From Nemertoderma westbladi (lineage: Eukaryota > Xenacoelomorpha > Nemertodermatida > Nemertodermatidae), in NCBI GenBank assembly GCA_032718475.1, contig JAUCBJ010005362.1, positions 1-43,226 of the forward strand: 43,226 nt of DNA, written 5' to 3'. This document shows, in pieces, positions 10,119-20,545 of this stretch (positions are counted from its first letter, which is position 1; every line of letters starts with the position of its first letter). Under the pieces are notes generated by a model, which saw only the letters and a list, made by a program, of their open reading frames with translations, did not search any database and was not told the DNA's origin. Made by a program: the position numbers and the translations under genes.

Positions 10119-11592
10119 TTAAAAATCACTTCTATTTAACTTTGAAATTTGTTGTAAAATTTGAGAATTTTTAAGCAATGGCCTATATGATATATTACTA
10201 TTATTAAACAACGACAAATTAAACAAATATCCTATTGTCCGCGCTTTTGTGGACAGAAAAATTGTAGCTTTTAAATAAATATAATGACTTATCTTATTGC
10301 CTTATAAAATTCATTTTGTATAAGTTGATTCTACATATTATCAGTGAATTTACTTTGTTAATATTTATATAGAATATTTTCAATAAACAAACTAACACCT
10401 TTTTTACTGCCAGCCAACAAAAATATATTACATTGTGCATGAATGTAAGATGCAGTTTCTTAATAATAAACATATATTTGATTAATTTCCTGACAGTGAC
10501 ATGTGTAAAAATCTGATTACTTTGATTAGTTGACGTCAAGGCCAGCTATGACCACATTACCTTGTTCAGGCAGCTAGTGGAAGTGCAGGTGTATGGAATG
10601 TCATATATCCTGTTAATATGCGTGGCGGCGGCAGTATAATTACCGGAAATTCACACTAGAACCTTATCAAAAATTTGGTTGCCAAATATATAAATAGGAA
10701 TTTCTCCTGCATGGAATGGATTCTTGTTTAACCAATCAATAATAACCGACACCAGAACACAATAACAATAATTATTGTTATTGTTATTATCCTTAAATAA
10801 ATATTTACTGATACATCAGTCAAACCATATAGCTGCAAATTCCTATTAACGGGAAATATAAAAAGTAAAGTTAATTTTCTTCGGCCGTTAGGCCAGGGAT
10901 TACGCACAAAGTCTGACGACTTATTTCCAGTGCGGTCCCCCCAGAACTTTACTCCCCAGAGGAAACTGTAGTACTCATTTAGCTACCATTTAAGGATGCA
11001 AGGCAGAGATGTGCCCTAAAGTAAATTACAATTGTTAAATCAAACCATAAAGTTAAATATTAAAAGTTTAAACCATATAAAATGATAAAACTAAACAGTA
11101 ATCACAAAGTGTATTGATAAAGATGAAAACGTGATAATTTTGATGATAATTTACTACAAATATATGTGTCACAGTTTATTATTTATATATACATGTTATA
11201 TGAGTGTATTTTTGAAGTTTGGACAAATAAAAGTGAAATAAATGCTTGTTTTTTATATTGATAAATGCACCACATTAATTTTACAATTTCTAATCTATAT
11301 AAGCCTTCAATTGGTAGGATGTTCAGTGATATATATATGGAATTGGAGTGAGCTTGTAAATGGGTGAATGACCCGTAATATTATATTATTTAATTTTATT
11401 CTGATTGGGTTTCTATATTTTTTGCAACAATTCACGCATAGGACGACGATTCCCTATAAAATATAAGGGTGTATAAGAGTGAAATATAATATATTCTAAT
11501 TTTAACATTTCATTTATCATCAATATATATTCCCAAAAATTTTGTTTCGTTTATACATTTTAATAATTTATTCTGAATTTTTATATTATTTT
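10119..11592. other. intergenic, no gene seen
   Basis: AT-rich and unassigned. A 26-bp perfect palindrome of (AATAAC)-type sequence is centred at 10771/10772. A GC-richer patch at 10880-10990 may be a dispersed repeat, but I cannot name it. Confidence 0.4.
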
Positions 11593-12660
11593 TTAGTATT
11601 TGAGCCTTAGAAAATAAAATAAATATAATATATTTAATATATTATAGATAAATTTATTGTCTGTTAACCATTCATCAAGTTTGTTTAATTCATTATTTAC
11701 TGATGTCAACAGTAGATTGGGGTTATTGTGTCTGATTAAAAGATTTGTGTCATCAGCAAATAAAGTTGTAATTAGTTTAGTACAATTCGGCAGATCATTA
11801 TTGTATAAAGTAAGAATAATGTTGCACTTAATATTGCACCCTGAGGAGTTCCACAAGTAGGCGTAAGTTGGTCAGAAGTTGTATTATTTATTACTACAGC
11901 TCTACTTACAGTTCTATCTGTCAGGCTTTTAATCAAACGGTGAGAATGACCTCTGATACCCTAGTATTGTAATTTATTGAAAATAATTTGGTGGTTTAGG
12001 GTATCAAAGGCCTTCTTCAAGTCAATAGAAATAAGGCACGCAGAGTCTTGGAGTCAAGCGAATCTTGTAGACGTTCCGTAATGCTAAGTATTGCGTAATT
12101 ATTTTTATCATGCGGGTCTCCAGATTTAAATACAGGGGTTACTCTAGCATTTTTTATTTATAGTGAAAAAAACAGATATTTTATTGATATATTAATTAAT
12201 TTGGTTAGGTGTGGAGCTATATCATATGCAGCAATCTTAAGTAATTTTACTGGGAAATTGTCATTTGTAGAGCTATTGTTGTTTACATCTATTATATTGT
12301 GAATCACTTCTATGTCTGTTGTTTCTAAAAGGTTAAAGCTATTGGGTTTGTTGTTACTTTTTTGGATTTTTTTCAGAAAGTTTGATCCTGGTCTGAGGGT
12401 CTGATTTAGGTTTTGAGTTGTATCAATATTTAGAAAAATGGGGTTTACATCTGTATGATTATCTGGTAATAAAATATCTTGTGGGTTATTATTTATAAAA
12501 ATATCGCCGTCCTCGCTGGCAATATTACTAAAAGGGAATAATTCCACGATACAATGCATTCAGTGTATTATATTGTTTAAATTTTGAGGTTTATTTATTT
12601 CAGTAATTTTAGAATGTGTTCACACTGGACATGATAGTGATATTTACAAATAGGGCACAA
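11593..12660 (-). pseudogene. LINE reverse transcriptase remnant plus upstream PHD-finger half
   Basis: Read on the minus strand: a C-x2-C-x4-H-x2-C motif (12660-12600), then a pre-RT region (12559-12158, NFPVKLLKIAAYDIAPHLTK near its end). RT pieces follow: NARVTPVFKSGDPHDKNNY, IDLKKAFDTLNHQ (near 12000-12030), CGTPQGAILSATLFLLY (fingers/palm), and after a frameshift LFADDTNLLI (near 11740-11760). This is the motif order of a CR1/L2/Jockey-type LINE. The block is internally deleted (no endonuclease) and has several frameshifts. The PHD half is cut exactly at 12661/12662, where the pogo-like element inserted; its first cysteine pair lies at 16232-16310. Confidence 0.8.
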
Positions 12661-12830
12661 TACCGACAGGCAGGGTTACTTAGGGACACTTTTTTTAAAT
12701 AATCATCAAAAACTACTTAGCATGTGATACTATACTAATACCACAAATATATATATGATATTACTTGATCTAAAAATTCGATTAGTTTTCAATATTAAAT
12801 AAGTTTTTGATATTTTTTTTTAATTAATAG

Positions 12831-12870
12831 GTGTCCCAAGTTACCCACCAAAGGGGGTAACTTGGGACAC
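12831..12870. repeat. palindromic pair of subterminal motifs
   Basis: Perfect 16-bp inverted arms, GTGTCCCAAGTTACCC and its complement, around an 8-bp spacer. A further direct copy lies at 12932-12948. Related copies at the other end lie at 15821-15837, 16186-16202 and 16205-16219. Confidence 0.85.
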
Positions 12871-12948
12871 TAGTAAGAAATGTCATCAAATCTGATTATT
12901 AATCACTCTCTCATCTCATGTTGGGCCATCAGGGGGTAACTTGGGACA

Positions 12949-13533
12949 TGGGCCATTTTTTAAAAAACATTTGGTAATACTATATACCCAATATAAGGGC
13001 ACATAGCATTACCAAATGGATTAAAATTTTTCAAACCGTAACAAAATAGAAACTATTACTACCTAAAAAAAACTATTCTTTATTATTGCATAGTGTATAT
13101 TGCAGTATTGCATACCTGGATGAAATTATGGAGAATAATCAAGCACAATATTATGAGATAATGTATAGCAAATACAGTAAGACAGTAGATAGGCCATTCT
13201 TACTTACAAATATAAAATGATTACACACAATAGTGAAATTATAGTGGACATAAAAATAGACGTAGTCCACTTTGGGCAGTTAAGAGACAGCAAGTTCAAC
13301 ATGACAATGTAAATGACAATATATTTTAGTTTAACACTTATTTTTTCACATCAATATAATTACTGTTTCTCTTTGAAATATTTCCTAAAGGAATACCATA
13401 TGTATTGGACATTATGGATTGTCTTTATTTCATAATGTGGCTTTAGTGCAAGTAGTTCCCTTTCGCTACGGGCAGGAAGAACGAGTTCTTCAATATCAAG
13501 TGGTCCACAAATAAAGAAACGACGCAGGACAAC
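12949..13533. other. non-coding part of pogo-like element 1, downstream of the transposase gene
   Basis: Lies between the left subterminal motifs and the stop codon of the transposase, so it holds its 3' UTR. AT-rich; no second ORF is recognised. Confidence 0.5.
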
Positions 13534-15384
13534 TTATATATCATCATGCGTAGGCCATATCACTGTAGTTCCTTCAGGCAAAGAAGCCTTTCTATCATCT
13601 GTTTCTCTTAAGAATTTGACTTTATACTCATTCGGAGTTACTTCTTTATTGACATCTATAACTTCCCCAAAGTAGGGTTTCTTATCGAAGAAAACTGCAT
13701 AGAGTTTCCCTATAACATCAGGTGAATCAAGGGATTTTTCCACATGCTTGAAATGATTTAATACCCATAGTTGATGATTATTAAATGATTCGTCATCCCC
13801 CTCGCTCTCACTCTCCTCAGGACTCTCAGTCTCAGGACTGCCAATATTATACCCAACCTCTTCCTCACTATCATCAGTTTCGCTAGGTGTACTGAGTTCT
13901 TCAGATTCACCCTCGTCACTACTTACTAGTAAAACTTGCCTTCTAGCAGCTCTTTGTTTACTTATTGCAGGAGCTTTATTTTCTTGATTCTTAGCAGTTG
14001 CCTTTGTAGTTGGTTTCTTAGTTGTCTTCTTTGAAGCCATCCACTGAATACCAGTGGTTTCTAAGGGAGTGAGATCTTCTGCTCGAATTCCCTTTCCTGG
14101 TTCAACATCAACAAGACGTCTCTTTTTTGGCTTCTTAGTTGGCCCCTGGTAGTGCATTCCCTCTAACATATTCATAACAACCTGGCTAACATTATGCACT
14201 TCATTTTGTTGTTCAAGAGAATCTTTCTCTGAATGCGGAAGTTTTGATAGAACTTGTCGGCTGTCAAGTGGTACAATCCCACACTTTCGGAAGCCAGATA
14301 TTATGTTCATCTTTGCATTAACAAGCAACTTCTTGCGGAGGTCTAAGAGTAATTCAGGAAATTTCTCCTTTGGTACTATTCCATTCCTGTGTGACATCTT
14401 CCATTTACCAAGAATTGTTCTCCAAATTCGTTTCAATGGACCATAGAAGGCCACATCAAGAGGTTGTGTAAGATGAGTTGAGTTTGGTGGTATACAGGCA
14501 AATGTAATGTTTAATTTTTCACACTTCTTTAGGACTTCCTCAGAGAAATGCAAACTTAAGTTATCACTTAACATCAACTTAGGACCTTCGTTTCTCCGAG
14601 CACAAGGCTCCACAACCTTTGCGAAATAGTCAGAAAAGCAATAGGTGTCAAACCAATCTGGACCACCTTCTGTCCAGGTATCCCATAGGTTTACGGCCTT
14701 ATAGACAACATATTCAGGAAGAATATCTCCGCTTGCTGTTGCTGTATACATGAGAGAAGTAGCAGATTTGGTTTGATCCATTATTCTCTCAGGATAGCGA
14801 ACCCCACGTTTAAATATTAACTTTGCACGCCCTGGGTCATCTGAAAGGTTGGTTTCATCAAAGTTTATTATCCATTCAGCTGGGATGTCACCTATGGATA
14901 TCTTCAGGTTATCAAAATATTTATGAACTATTTCAGGAGTCACATTGGCACGGACCTTTTTTATATTCTGGCATAGGCGCTTTGTTAAAGATCCTTCATT
15001 TCTCTCTAGAAATCCCAATACCCAGTCCTTCCCAGGAAGATTTTCAGAAAATCTACATTCTTTGATTCCTTTCCTGTCTAGAATATATTTTGCCATCATG
15101 CGAAGGTCTAGAGGACTAAATGGGAACCCCCACTCAGAAACCTTGACAAGGTGTGACACCATTATACATTCCGTATCCGCACTGAAACAAGTTGGTCGTC
15201 CTACTGGCAGCATATTCAATTCATGTAGCTTGCGATGTATAGTAGATTTACTGATTTTATACTTAAATGCAGTTTTACGAATTGACTTACTGTGAACTCG
15301 AACATCTTTAATGGCTGATTCTAGAGACTTATCCATAAAATCTTTATAAGGTCTTGTTCCAGGTTTTCTTCGGTACTTCCCCAT
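13534..15384 (-). CDS. pogo-like DD35D transposase, intact 616-aa ORF
   Basis: Single uninterrupted frame, ATG to stop. Residues ~15-57 form a pipsqueak-type helix-turn-helix (SIRKTAFKYKISKSTIHRKL). Residues ~60-145 form a second, CENP-B/Tc5-type helix-turn-helix ending in LTKR. The DDE_1 catalytic core spans ~165-385: D176 in INFDET, D274 in MLSDN, D310 in LTQPLDVAFYGPL, with exactly 35 residues between the last two Asp. Residues ~415-480 are Lys/Arg-rich (nuclear signal likely). Residues ~488-532 are a Ser/Glu/Asp-rich linker. Residues ~557-616 (GKLYAVFFDKKPYFGEVIDV ... KVKFL ... WP) look like a small beta-barrel reader module. It should cut and paste this element between the TIRs. Full length without a stop suggests recent activity, or possible retention by the host. 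Confidence 0.9.
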   Translation of the reverse strand: MGKYRRKPGTRPYKDFMDKSLESAIKDVRVHSKSIRKTAFKYKISKSTIHRKLHELNMLPVGRPTCFSADTECIMVSHLVKVSEWGFPFSPLDLRMMAKYILDRKGIKECRFSENLPGKDWVLGFLERNEGSLTKRLCQNIKKVRANVTPEIVHKYFDNLKISIGDIPAEWIINFDETNLSDDPGRAKLIFKRGVRYPERIMDQTKSATSLMYTATASGDILPEYVVYKAVNLWDTWTEGGPDWFDTYCFSDYFAKVVEPCARRNEGPKLMLSDNLSLHFSEEVLKKCEKLNITFACIPPNSTHLTQPLDVAFYGPLKRIWRTILGKWKMSHRNGIVPKEKFPELLLDLRKKLLVNAKMNIISGFRKCGIVPLDSRQVLSKLPHSEKDSLEQQNEVHNVSQVVMNMLEGMHYQGPTKKPKKRRLVDVEPGKGIRAEDLTPLETTGIQWMASKKTTKKPTTKATAKNQENKAPAISKQRAARRQVLLVSSDEGESEELSTPSETDDSEEEVGYNIGSPETESPEESESEGDDESFNNHQLWVLNHFKHVEKSLDSPDVIGKLYAVFFDKKPYFGEVIDVNKEVTPNEYKVKFLRETDDRKASLPEGTTVIWPTHDDI

Positions 15385-16185
15385 TCTTCTTGCCGGTAAG
15401 GTTAAATATATACAAACAATTCACAAACTATGTTACCAGTACTGACAGGTACATATATAAACACAAACTACGGTATGTTGCTGACAGATAGACCTACTGG
15501 CAGACTGGACCGATATACATAGGCTGGTGGGGTGGGCCTAAAATGTTAACAGATCTCGACTTGCCTTGCTGCAGCACCCCATTAGTAAGTGGACAACAAT
15601 CAAAACAAACGTACCGATAGGCTGGCACACACTATATTATATAGGCCTAATCATTATAAATATTCCAATACAGCAATACCATAATTGAATTGAATTGAAT
15701 TTATTGAATTCAATAGGCCTATTACATATCAGTACAGCATATATTCAATTACATATGGTAATACATTGGCATTGGCAATATTATTTAATATGAATACATA
15801 CTATTTAACACATTATTTACTGTCCCAATTTACCCCCCAAATCTCATTTTTTGCAAATAACCATGATTTTTATCTTGCTGTGAAATTTTTTTAAACTACC
15901 ACCTAGCTGTAAGATCGTCTATATAATTTCCTATCATGTACCCAAAGTAAGATAGCTGAACTAACTCCCTTCTGGGAGAGCCAGACTAAAGTTTTCGGGT
16001 GTTGAAAAAAAAATTAATTTTGTGAAAAATAAATAATTGAAATTACAGAAACATCTTAGGAGCACACTTAATATACTTTCAAAATTTCAAAAATACAACA
16101 TGTGTCCCAGATGTACAAGCTATAACATTTTAAACAATATGTGTTTAAGTGAACAAAAAATCATGTTTTGAAAAAACACTCCTGC
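15385..16185. other. 5' non-coding part of pogo-like element 1
   Basis: Upstream (minus strand) of the transposase start. AT-rich, with GAATT-type simple repeats near 15690-15710 and one subterminal TGTCCCAATTTACCCCC copy at 15821. It presumably holds the transposase promoter; no clear TATA box is picked out. Confidence 0.45.
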
Positions 16186-16231
16186 TGTCCCAAGTTACCC
16201 CCAATGTCCCAAGTAACCCAACTTGATGGTA

Positions 16232-16310
16232 CTCTGATTTCGTTGGTACCTATTGGGATGAAACAGAAGTTACAGGACATACGCCGTTTCTTCAATGGTG
16301 CTGGCATAAA
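16232..16310 (-). pseudogene. first half of a PHD-type zinc finger, split by the transposon
   Basis: On the minus strand an ATG at 16308-16310 opens MPAPLKKRR, followed by a C-x2-C pair and about ten further residues up to the TA at 16230-16231. Continuing in frame at 12660 gives C-x2-C-x12-C-x2-C-x4-H-x2-C overall, the first part of a PHD finger. PHD-like fingers are known from ORF1 of CR1/L2-type LINEs. The frame ends soon after, so the second half of the finger is gone. Confidence 0.65.
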
Positions 16311-16601
16311 CGAAAGGACACATAAATAGTCATAAATGTTCGCTTCATATAAATCAAACTTTCTTGGTTATAATTACTGCACTAACTAAAGCTTCTATAT
16401 ATTACATCGAGACTGTATCACAATGAGGATTATGGGTAAATATATGTGAGCCATTGAGGTAGTGAATAAAATAGTATACCCTCCACCTAATCTTAAGATT
16501 ATTTTCTATTTATTTAATCTATTAAAACCTGTTTATTTATACACATTTTAATACATAAATTTGGTTGGGGTACTTTCACTACACCTGCTATGGTACTGGT
16601 A
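16311..16601. other. unassigned spacer
   Basis: AT-rich sequence between the PHD half-finger and the ORF1-like fragment. No feature recognised. Confidence 0.4.
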
Positions 16602-17102
16602 TCAGACAGCCCTGTTTGTTTTTCGTTTTCCTAGGGTTTCGTATTGGTTTGAGAGTTTCCGTAGTCGAGTTACTTTCATTGGTACTGTTGGGATGCTCGA
16701 TATACGAAGGAGTATGTAAACTCCATCGTCTGTATCTGCTTCTTCCCGTTCTCCAGTCCTCCCGTTCTTCCCCATACTCCAGTTCCTGCGTTGTTGTCCT
16801 ATTGGTGACTTTCCACGAATCGGTTGGTTGGATTTTAACCCAGTTATATCTTCCGGTGAAATAATGATCCGCGGGGCGCTTGATTCCGCTTTCTTTAAAA
16901 TAACATTTCCATTGCGCTTAAAAGCAGAATGGATAATTTTATTCTTCTTCAGATTCTTTGCTTCCCGGAGAAGTCCCGCATGGTATGGTGTCAGATGTTC
17001 AGTGATGTAAACATCCTTAAGTTTTCCTTTGTTGTTTAATGCAGTCCATGGCCTATAAATTGAATAAGCACTGGTCGCCGCTGGACAGGATGGTTCACTT
17101 CG
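16602..17102 (-). pseudogene. LINE ORF1 C-terminal (FP25K-like) domain fragment
   Basis: An open minus-strand frame of 166 codons between a TAA (17103-17105) and a TGA (16602-16604) has no good start codon. It contains KGKLKDVYITEHLTPYHAGL, then LREAKNLKKNKIIHSAFKRN and GNVILKKAESSAPRIIISPE. This is the conserved pattern seen near the C-terminus of many LINE ORF1 proteins and the baculovirus FP25K-like family (uEdLT...L...AR.LKK..KI..A..RNG.V.VRK). The tail after about residue 95 is polar and low in complexity. It probably belongs to the LINE remnants on the same strand at 11.6-16.3 kb or to a separate copy; the order relative to the PHD half is unusual. Base composition is GC-richer than the flanks. 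Confidence 0.65.
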
Positions 17103-17105
17103 TTA

Positions 17106-18075
17106 GCTTCGTTTCAGCGTCGAGGTGTAATTAGATGGACTCTTGTGATCCCCGATAAACGGTAAACTAAAGAATGATCCCCATTAAATATGTATAGATG
17201 ATATATCATTATAATATTATGTATAATTGTACCGGTAAATATCTCTACATTTGTATGTCTATTGACTGCATAACTTGGCATCTAATTAGAATTATCACGG
17301 TCTTATTTCACTTTCTAAGAAACAACAATAAACGACTTACACGGTAGTACTATAAAGTAAGTATTAATTATTTAACTAATTGACTACAATATTTTACATT
17401 CTAATGCAAAGAAAGTAAATTACAACTGCATAAACAAATAATGAATATAAAATTATTTGCTCACGTTTTAAAAAAAATATATGTTGTATAAAAGTAGGTT
17501 CGTTGTACCAGTACCTTATAATATATAACATATATATATATAATATATTATTCCATAAGACTGTTATATCTAATAATACCAATATTAATTGCAATAATAA
17601 TAGTATATTTATATAATCCCATGTAATATTGTTATATAATATCAAATATGACATGAATATACGACATGATATGTGGCTGGAAGAATAATCATGGGTTATG
17701 TTTTTTGTTAGTACGTTAGTTATCGTCCCAGACGCCAACATTAATTCACACACACAGTCTGTGGGGAAGAGATGAGGAGAAGTTTGTCATCAACAACAAA
17801 GGAATTGTATATTTGGATAGACCGAGATCCAACGCAAAACGGAAGTCCCAGAGTTTCCATGTGCATGCGGAATATGAGAACTATGCTGCAGATATTCGGG
17901 ATCTATCGAACTAAGAGTTGCAAAGAGGTTAAGTTTATCGATATTATCGATATTATAATACCGGTGTGGTGTATTATACGGTCCATCATATCTATTATTA
18001 GCATTTGTATTTTTATCAATACCGGCTTTTTGCCATTTCGGTTGCGCAATTACTCGCATGCACACACACGTTTTT
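17106..18075. other. intergenic, no gene seen
   Basis: AT-rich, with TATATA-rich simple sequence near 17520-17560 and a CA run near 18060. Opposite-strand ORFs across 17394-18263 are low-complexity and unsupported. Confidence 0.45.
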
Positions 18076-18082
18076 CCTGTTA

Positions 18083-18252
18083 CCCCCCCCCCCCCCCCCC
18101 CCCCCACCCCAGTAGACCTACTGATAAACCCCAGAGTTTCCACTTACACCCCAACTATTTCTGTTACCCTTACCCCCCTCCCCCCACCCCAGTAGGCCTA
18201 CTGTTACACCCCCGAGTTTCCACTTACACCCCAGCTATTTCTGTTACCCTTA
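18083..18252 (+). repeat. C-rich ~80-bp tandem duplication with C23 run
   Basis: Units anchored by AGTAG(A/G)CCTACTG at 18111 and 18191 (period 80) share GAGTTTCCACTTACACCCC and CTATTTCTGTTACCCTTAC. The first unit starts with a 23-C run (18083-18105). Confidence 0.8.
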
Positions 18253-19860
18253 CCGGTCGATAAGCATGATTCGTACTTTGCTATCTGGTTCTAAAACATA
18301 TAATAAATTTGTGATCAAATTAAGGGTTATATATATATATAAATCGCCATTCCAATGGCGACCCCATTTCTTATTGCAGGTTTTTTAACTCCTAGGCGGT
18401 GATGAACATCGACGTTATTAAACGATATTTTCAGAGTATGTATAATATGTAATATGTGATGGCATCTCGTATATCGTGATAGCTCGTCATTTTCTTTCCG
18501 TAGTTCCTCGTTTTCCGTTCGAAGTTCCTCGATCTGCGTATTAGTTTAGGAATCTAGGGTGATTTTTTTGGTGTTGAAGTAAATCGTAGCCTTTATTTTT
18601 GTCATATAATCATTGACCTCCCTCCAACTCATATGTCACACAATATCATCACATTACTAACACGATTAAATATAGAAATATTCTGTAGATTTTGATAGGG
18701 TTAAATAATTAGTTTTAATTAAGAATTTTTTTCAAACAATTATTTAATACAATTGCATATGCATTACATACCTGTACGTACATATTTACAGATGTAGTGA
18801 AAAAGTACCAACAACATCAAAAGTGCGGATTTAATCTTATATACATATTAAAACGACCTTTTTTTATTTAGGAAGGGCCTTAAAACTATAATATATATAT
18901 GTACATATATATATTATACCATTATTAGAGAAATATATAGATAGCAAATGAATCACCATTGTTTAGGTAATGTGTTGAAAACAAATGTCACAATTTTAAA
19001 ATATTATTATATTTCAACCAAAACAAGCCCTTCATGAAATAGAATCTAAAATATATAAATCACAACCGGATAAATCTAACCTATTGCATGCTTTAAAACA
19101 GGACTTATTATTATTCATATTATCAAAAATACACCAACCCAGATGAACCAACTCCACAAGACGATCTGCCTAAATATAAAATGCTTACATAACCATCATA
19201 ACAAACTGCATTACATATAATATTTCAATGCCAGTGGGACCAAAAACGAAACAAAAACACAAAAACTTACATAAACCACCACTTTCTTAATACAGGCTAA
19301 AATATATCATATTTTGATTCCAGAGGGGCAAAAGCCAATTGTGGATTGTATGGTGGTGGCACAATTATTTTGTTAAGCAGGCTTAATCCTCTTATGCAAT
19401 TGCAATGCAGCAGGCCAAATATAGTTAGATATAATTAAACATGGTATAAAAGGTCAACCAATTAAAATAAAGATAATATGAGAAAGAATGGAAATAAAAA
19501 ATGAAGAAGATAAAATATTTGACTAAAAAAATAAGGTATGACTATGATGGAAAGGAAATAGTACAACTACTCTAAATAATTATTTGATATAATTCAAATA
19601 ATTATGTCTAATTTTGAAAAGTTTGCACATTTAAAAAATATACATGGCCATAAACTAATGCTGCACCCGTTCAATAAGAATAATATTTAATACAGTATTT
19701 GTTAAATTTCAAATTGCTACGCATAGAAACACAGATCTTTACAACTAATTTTAACTTTAGGCAAATTACCATTGAGAAAATGTGCACCCTGCTTACGATT
19801 ACCAATATGAGGAACATTAAACGAACGGATGACCAATAAATGAATAAATGAACAGTACAT
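18253..19860. other. intergenic, no gene seen
   Basis: AT-rich sequence with TATA-type simple repeats (18330-18345, 18890-18920). No ORF or RNA gene is supported. Parts may be LINE 3' debris. Confidence 0.4.
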
Positions 19861-19863
19861 AGT

Positions 19864-19890
19864 CTGATGCAGACCAGTAGGTCGAAAACG
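19864..19890 (+). ncRNA. hammerhead-ribozyme-like core motif
   Basis: The sequence reads CTGATG (19864-19869), one extra C, A, then a 4-bp stem GACC-AGTA-GGTC (19872-19883) and GAAA (19884-19887). This is the CUGAUGA / stem II / GAAA core of a hammerhead with a single inserted base. Such minimal motifs are known in Penelope-like elements and retrozymes. I could not confidently pair stems I and III or find the cleavage site, so it is likely a degenerate relic. Confidence 0.4.
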
Positions 19891-20039
19891 TTTACTATTG
19901 TATCTTTATTTAATATAATATAACCAGCTAAAGACCCTCAATACTTTATATTTTTTCTATCATCTATACACTATGAGGAACATGGCATTTATTAGTGGAA
20001 ACACTCAATTGTCATGTATTACACCAAATTGACAAGGCA

Positions 20040-20545
20040 TTTAGAGCATACTGGGTGTCATTATTCCCATAATCAGCATAAATTTAAAGTTATCAGCAAA
20101 TAATTTGCAGACTAACATGTCATGCGAATATTATGAGTTAAACTGTGAGGCAGGTCGGTAATAAAATATTATAAACAAACCGGGACTTACAACACTGGCC
20201 GGTGGTGGCATACCTGAAATGACATCTGCTAGGTTACAGGAAATTCCATGACCAACAAGTTTTTCAGAAGTTTACCATGTACAACATAGTCAAAAGCCTT
20301 TTCAATAAAGTCAATGTAAATCAAGTTAATTTAATATCTTTTACATCTATCCAAAATCTTAAACAAATTTTCTACAATCAAAACATCTTTTTGAAGTTGA
20401 TTTGCATTTTACAAAGCCATGCTGTTGTTTAGATTTTAGTTGGTTCCTAAGTCAAATGGAAGCTGTATTTATAACATTTTCCATTTTACATTGCATGCAG
20501 CACATGCCAATGGAATAGGTCTGTTGTTATATGTATTGCAAGGGT
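20040..20545 (-). pseudogene. LINE reverse transcriptase remnant
   Basis: Spread over several minus-strand frames, in correct order from high to low coordinate: RPIPLACAACNVKWKML near 20520 (for NYRPISLTxVxxKxxEK), NNSMAL...QLQKDVLIVENL (template-grip region), LIYIDFIEKAFDYVVHGKLL near 20280-20330 (palm motif with the first catalytic Asp), SGMPPPASVV and PGLFIIFYY near 20160-20230, and KLFADNFKF near 20085-20105. The last is the FADD box with the second Asp changed to Asn. Many stops and frameshifts; inactive. Clade is CR1/Rex/Jockey-like by motif style. Confidence 0.7.

Larger units (their letters stand above)
12663..16229 (-). mobile_element. pogo-like DNA transposon 1, apparently complete (3567 bp)
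   Basis: Both ends abut TA (12661-12662 and 16230-16231), the target used by Tc1/mariner/pogo elements. The inward-reading termini are CCGACAGGCAGGGTTACTT at the left and CCATCAAGTTGGGTTACTT at the right, each followed by (A)GGGACA: imperfect TIRs of about 25 bp. Deleting the element and one TA rejoins an open frame of an older LINE zinc finger, so the boundaries are secure. The element encodes one intact transposase (13534-15384) and has several GGGGTAACTTGGGACA-type motifs near both ends, possible transposase binding sites. Confidence 0.8.

Noticed and set aside
16565-17010. Plus-strand ORFs of 99 and 60 aa
   Set aside because: Antisense to the well-supported FP25K-like ORF1 fragment on the minus strand.
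17772-18263. Overlapping plus- and minus-strand ORFs (163 and 117 aa) with poly-Pro or poly-Gly
   Set aside because: They run through the C23 homopolymer and the 80-bp tandem duplication; low complexity with no domain.
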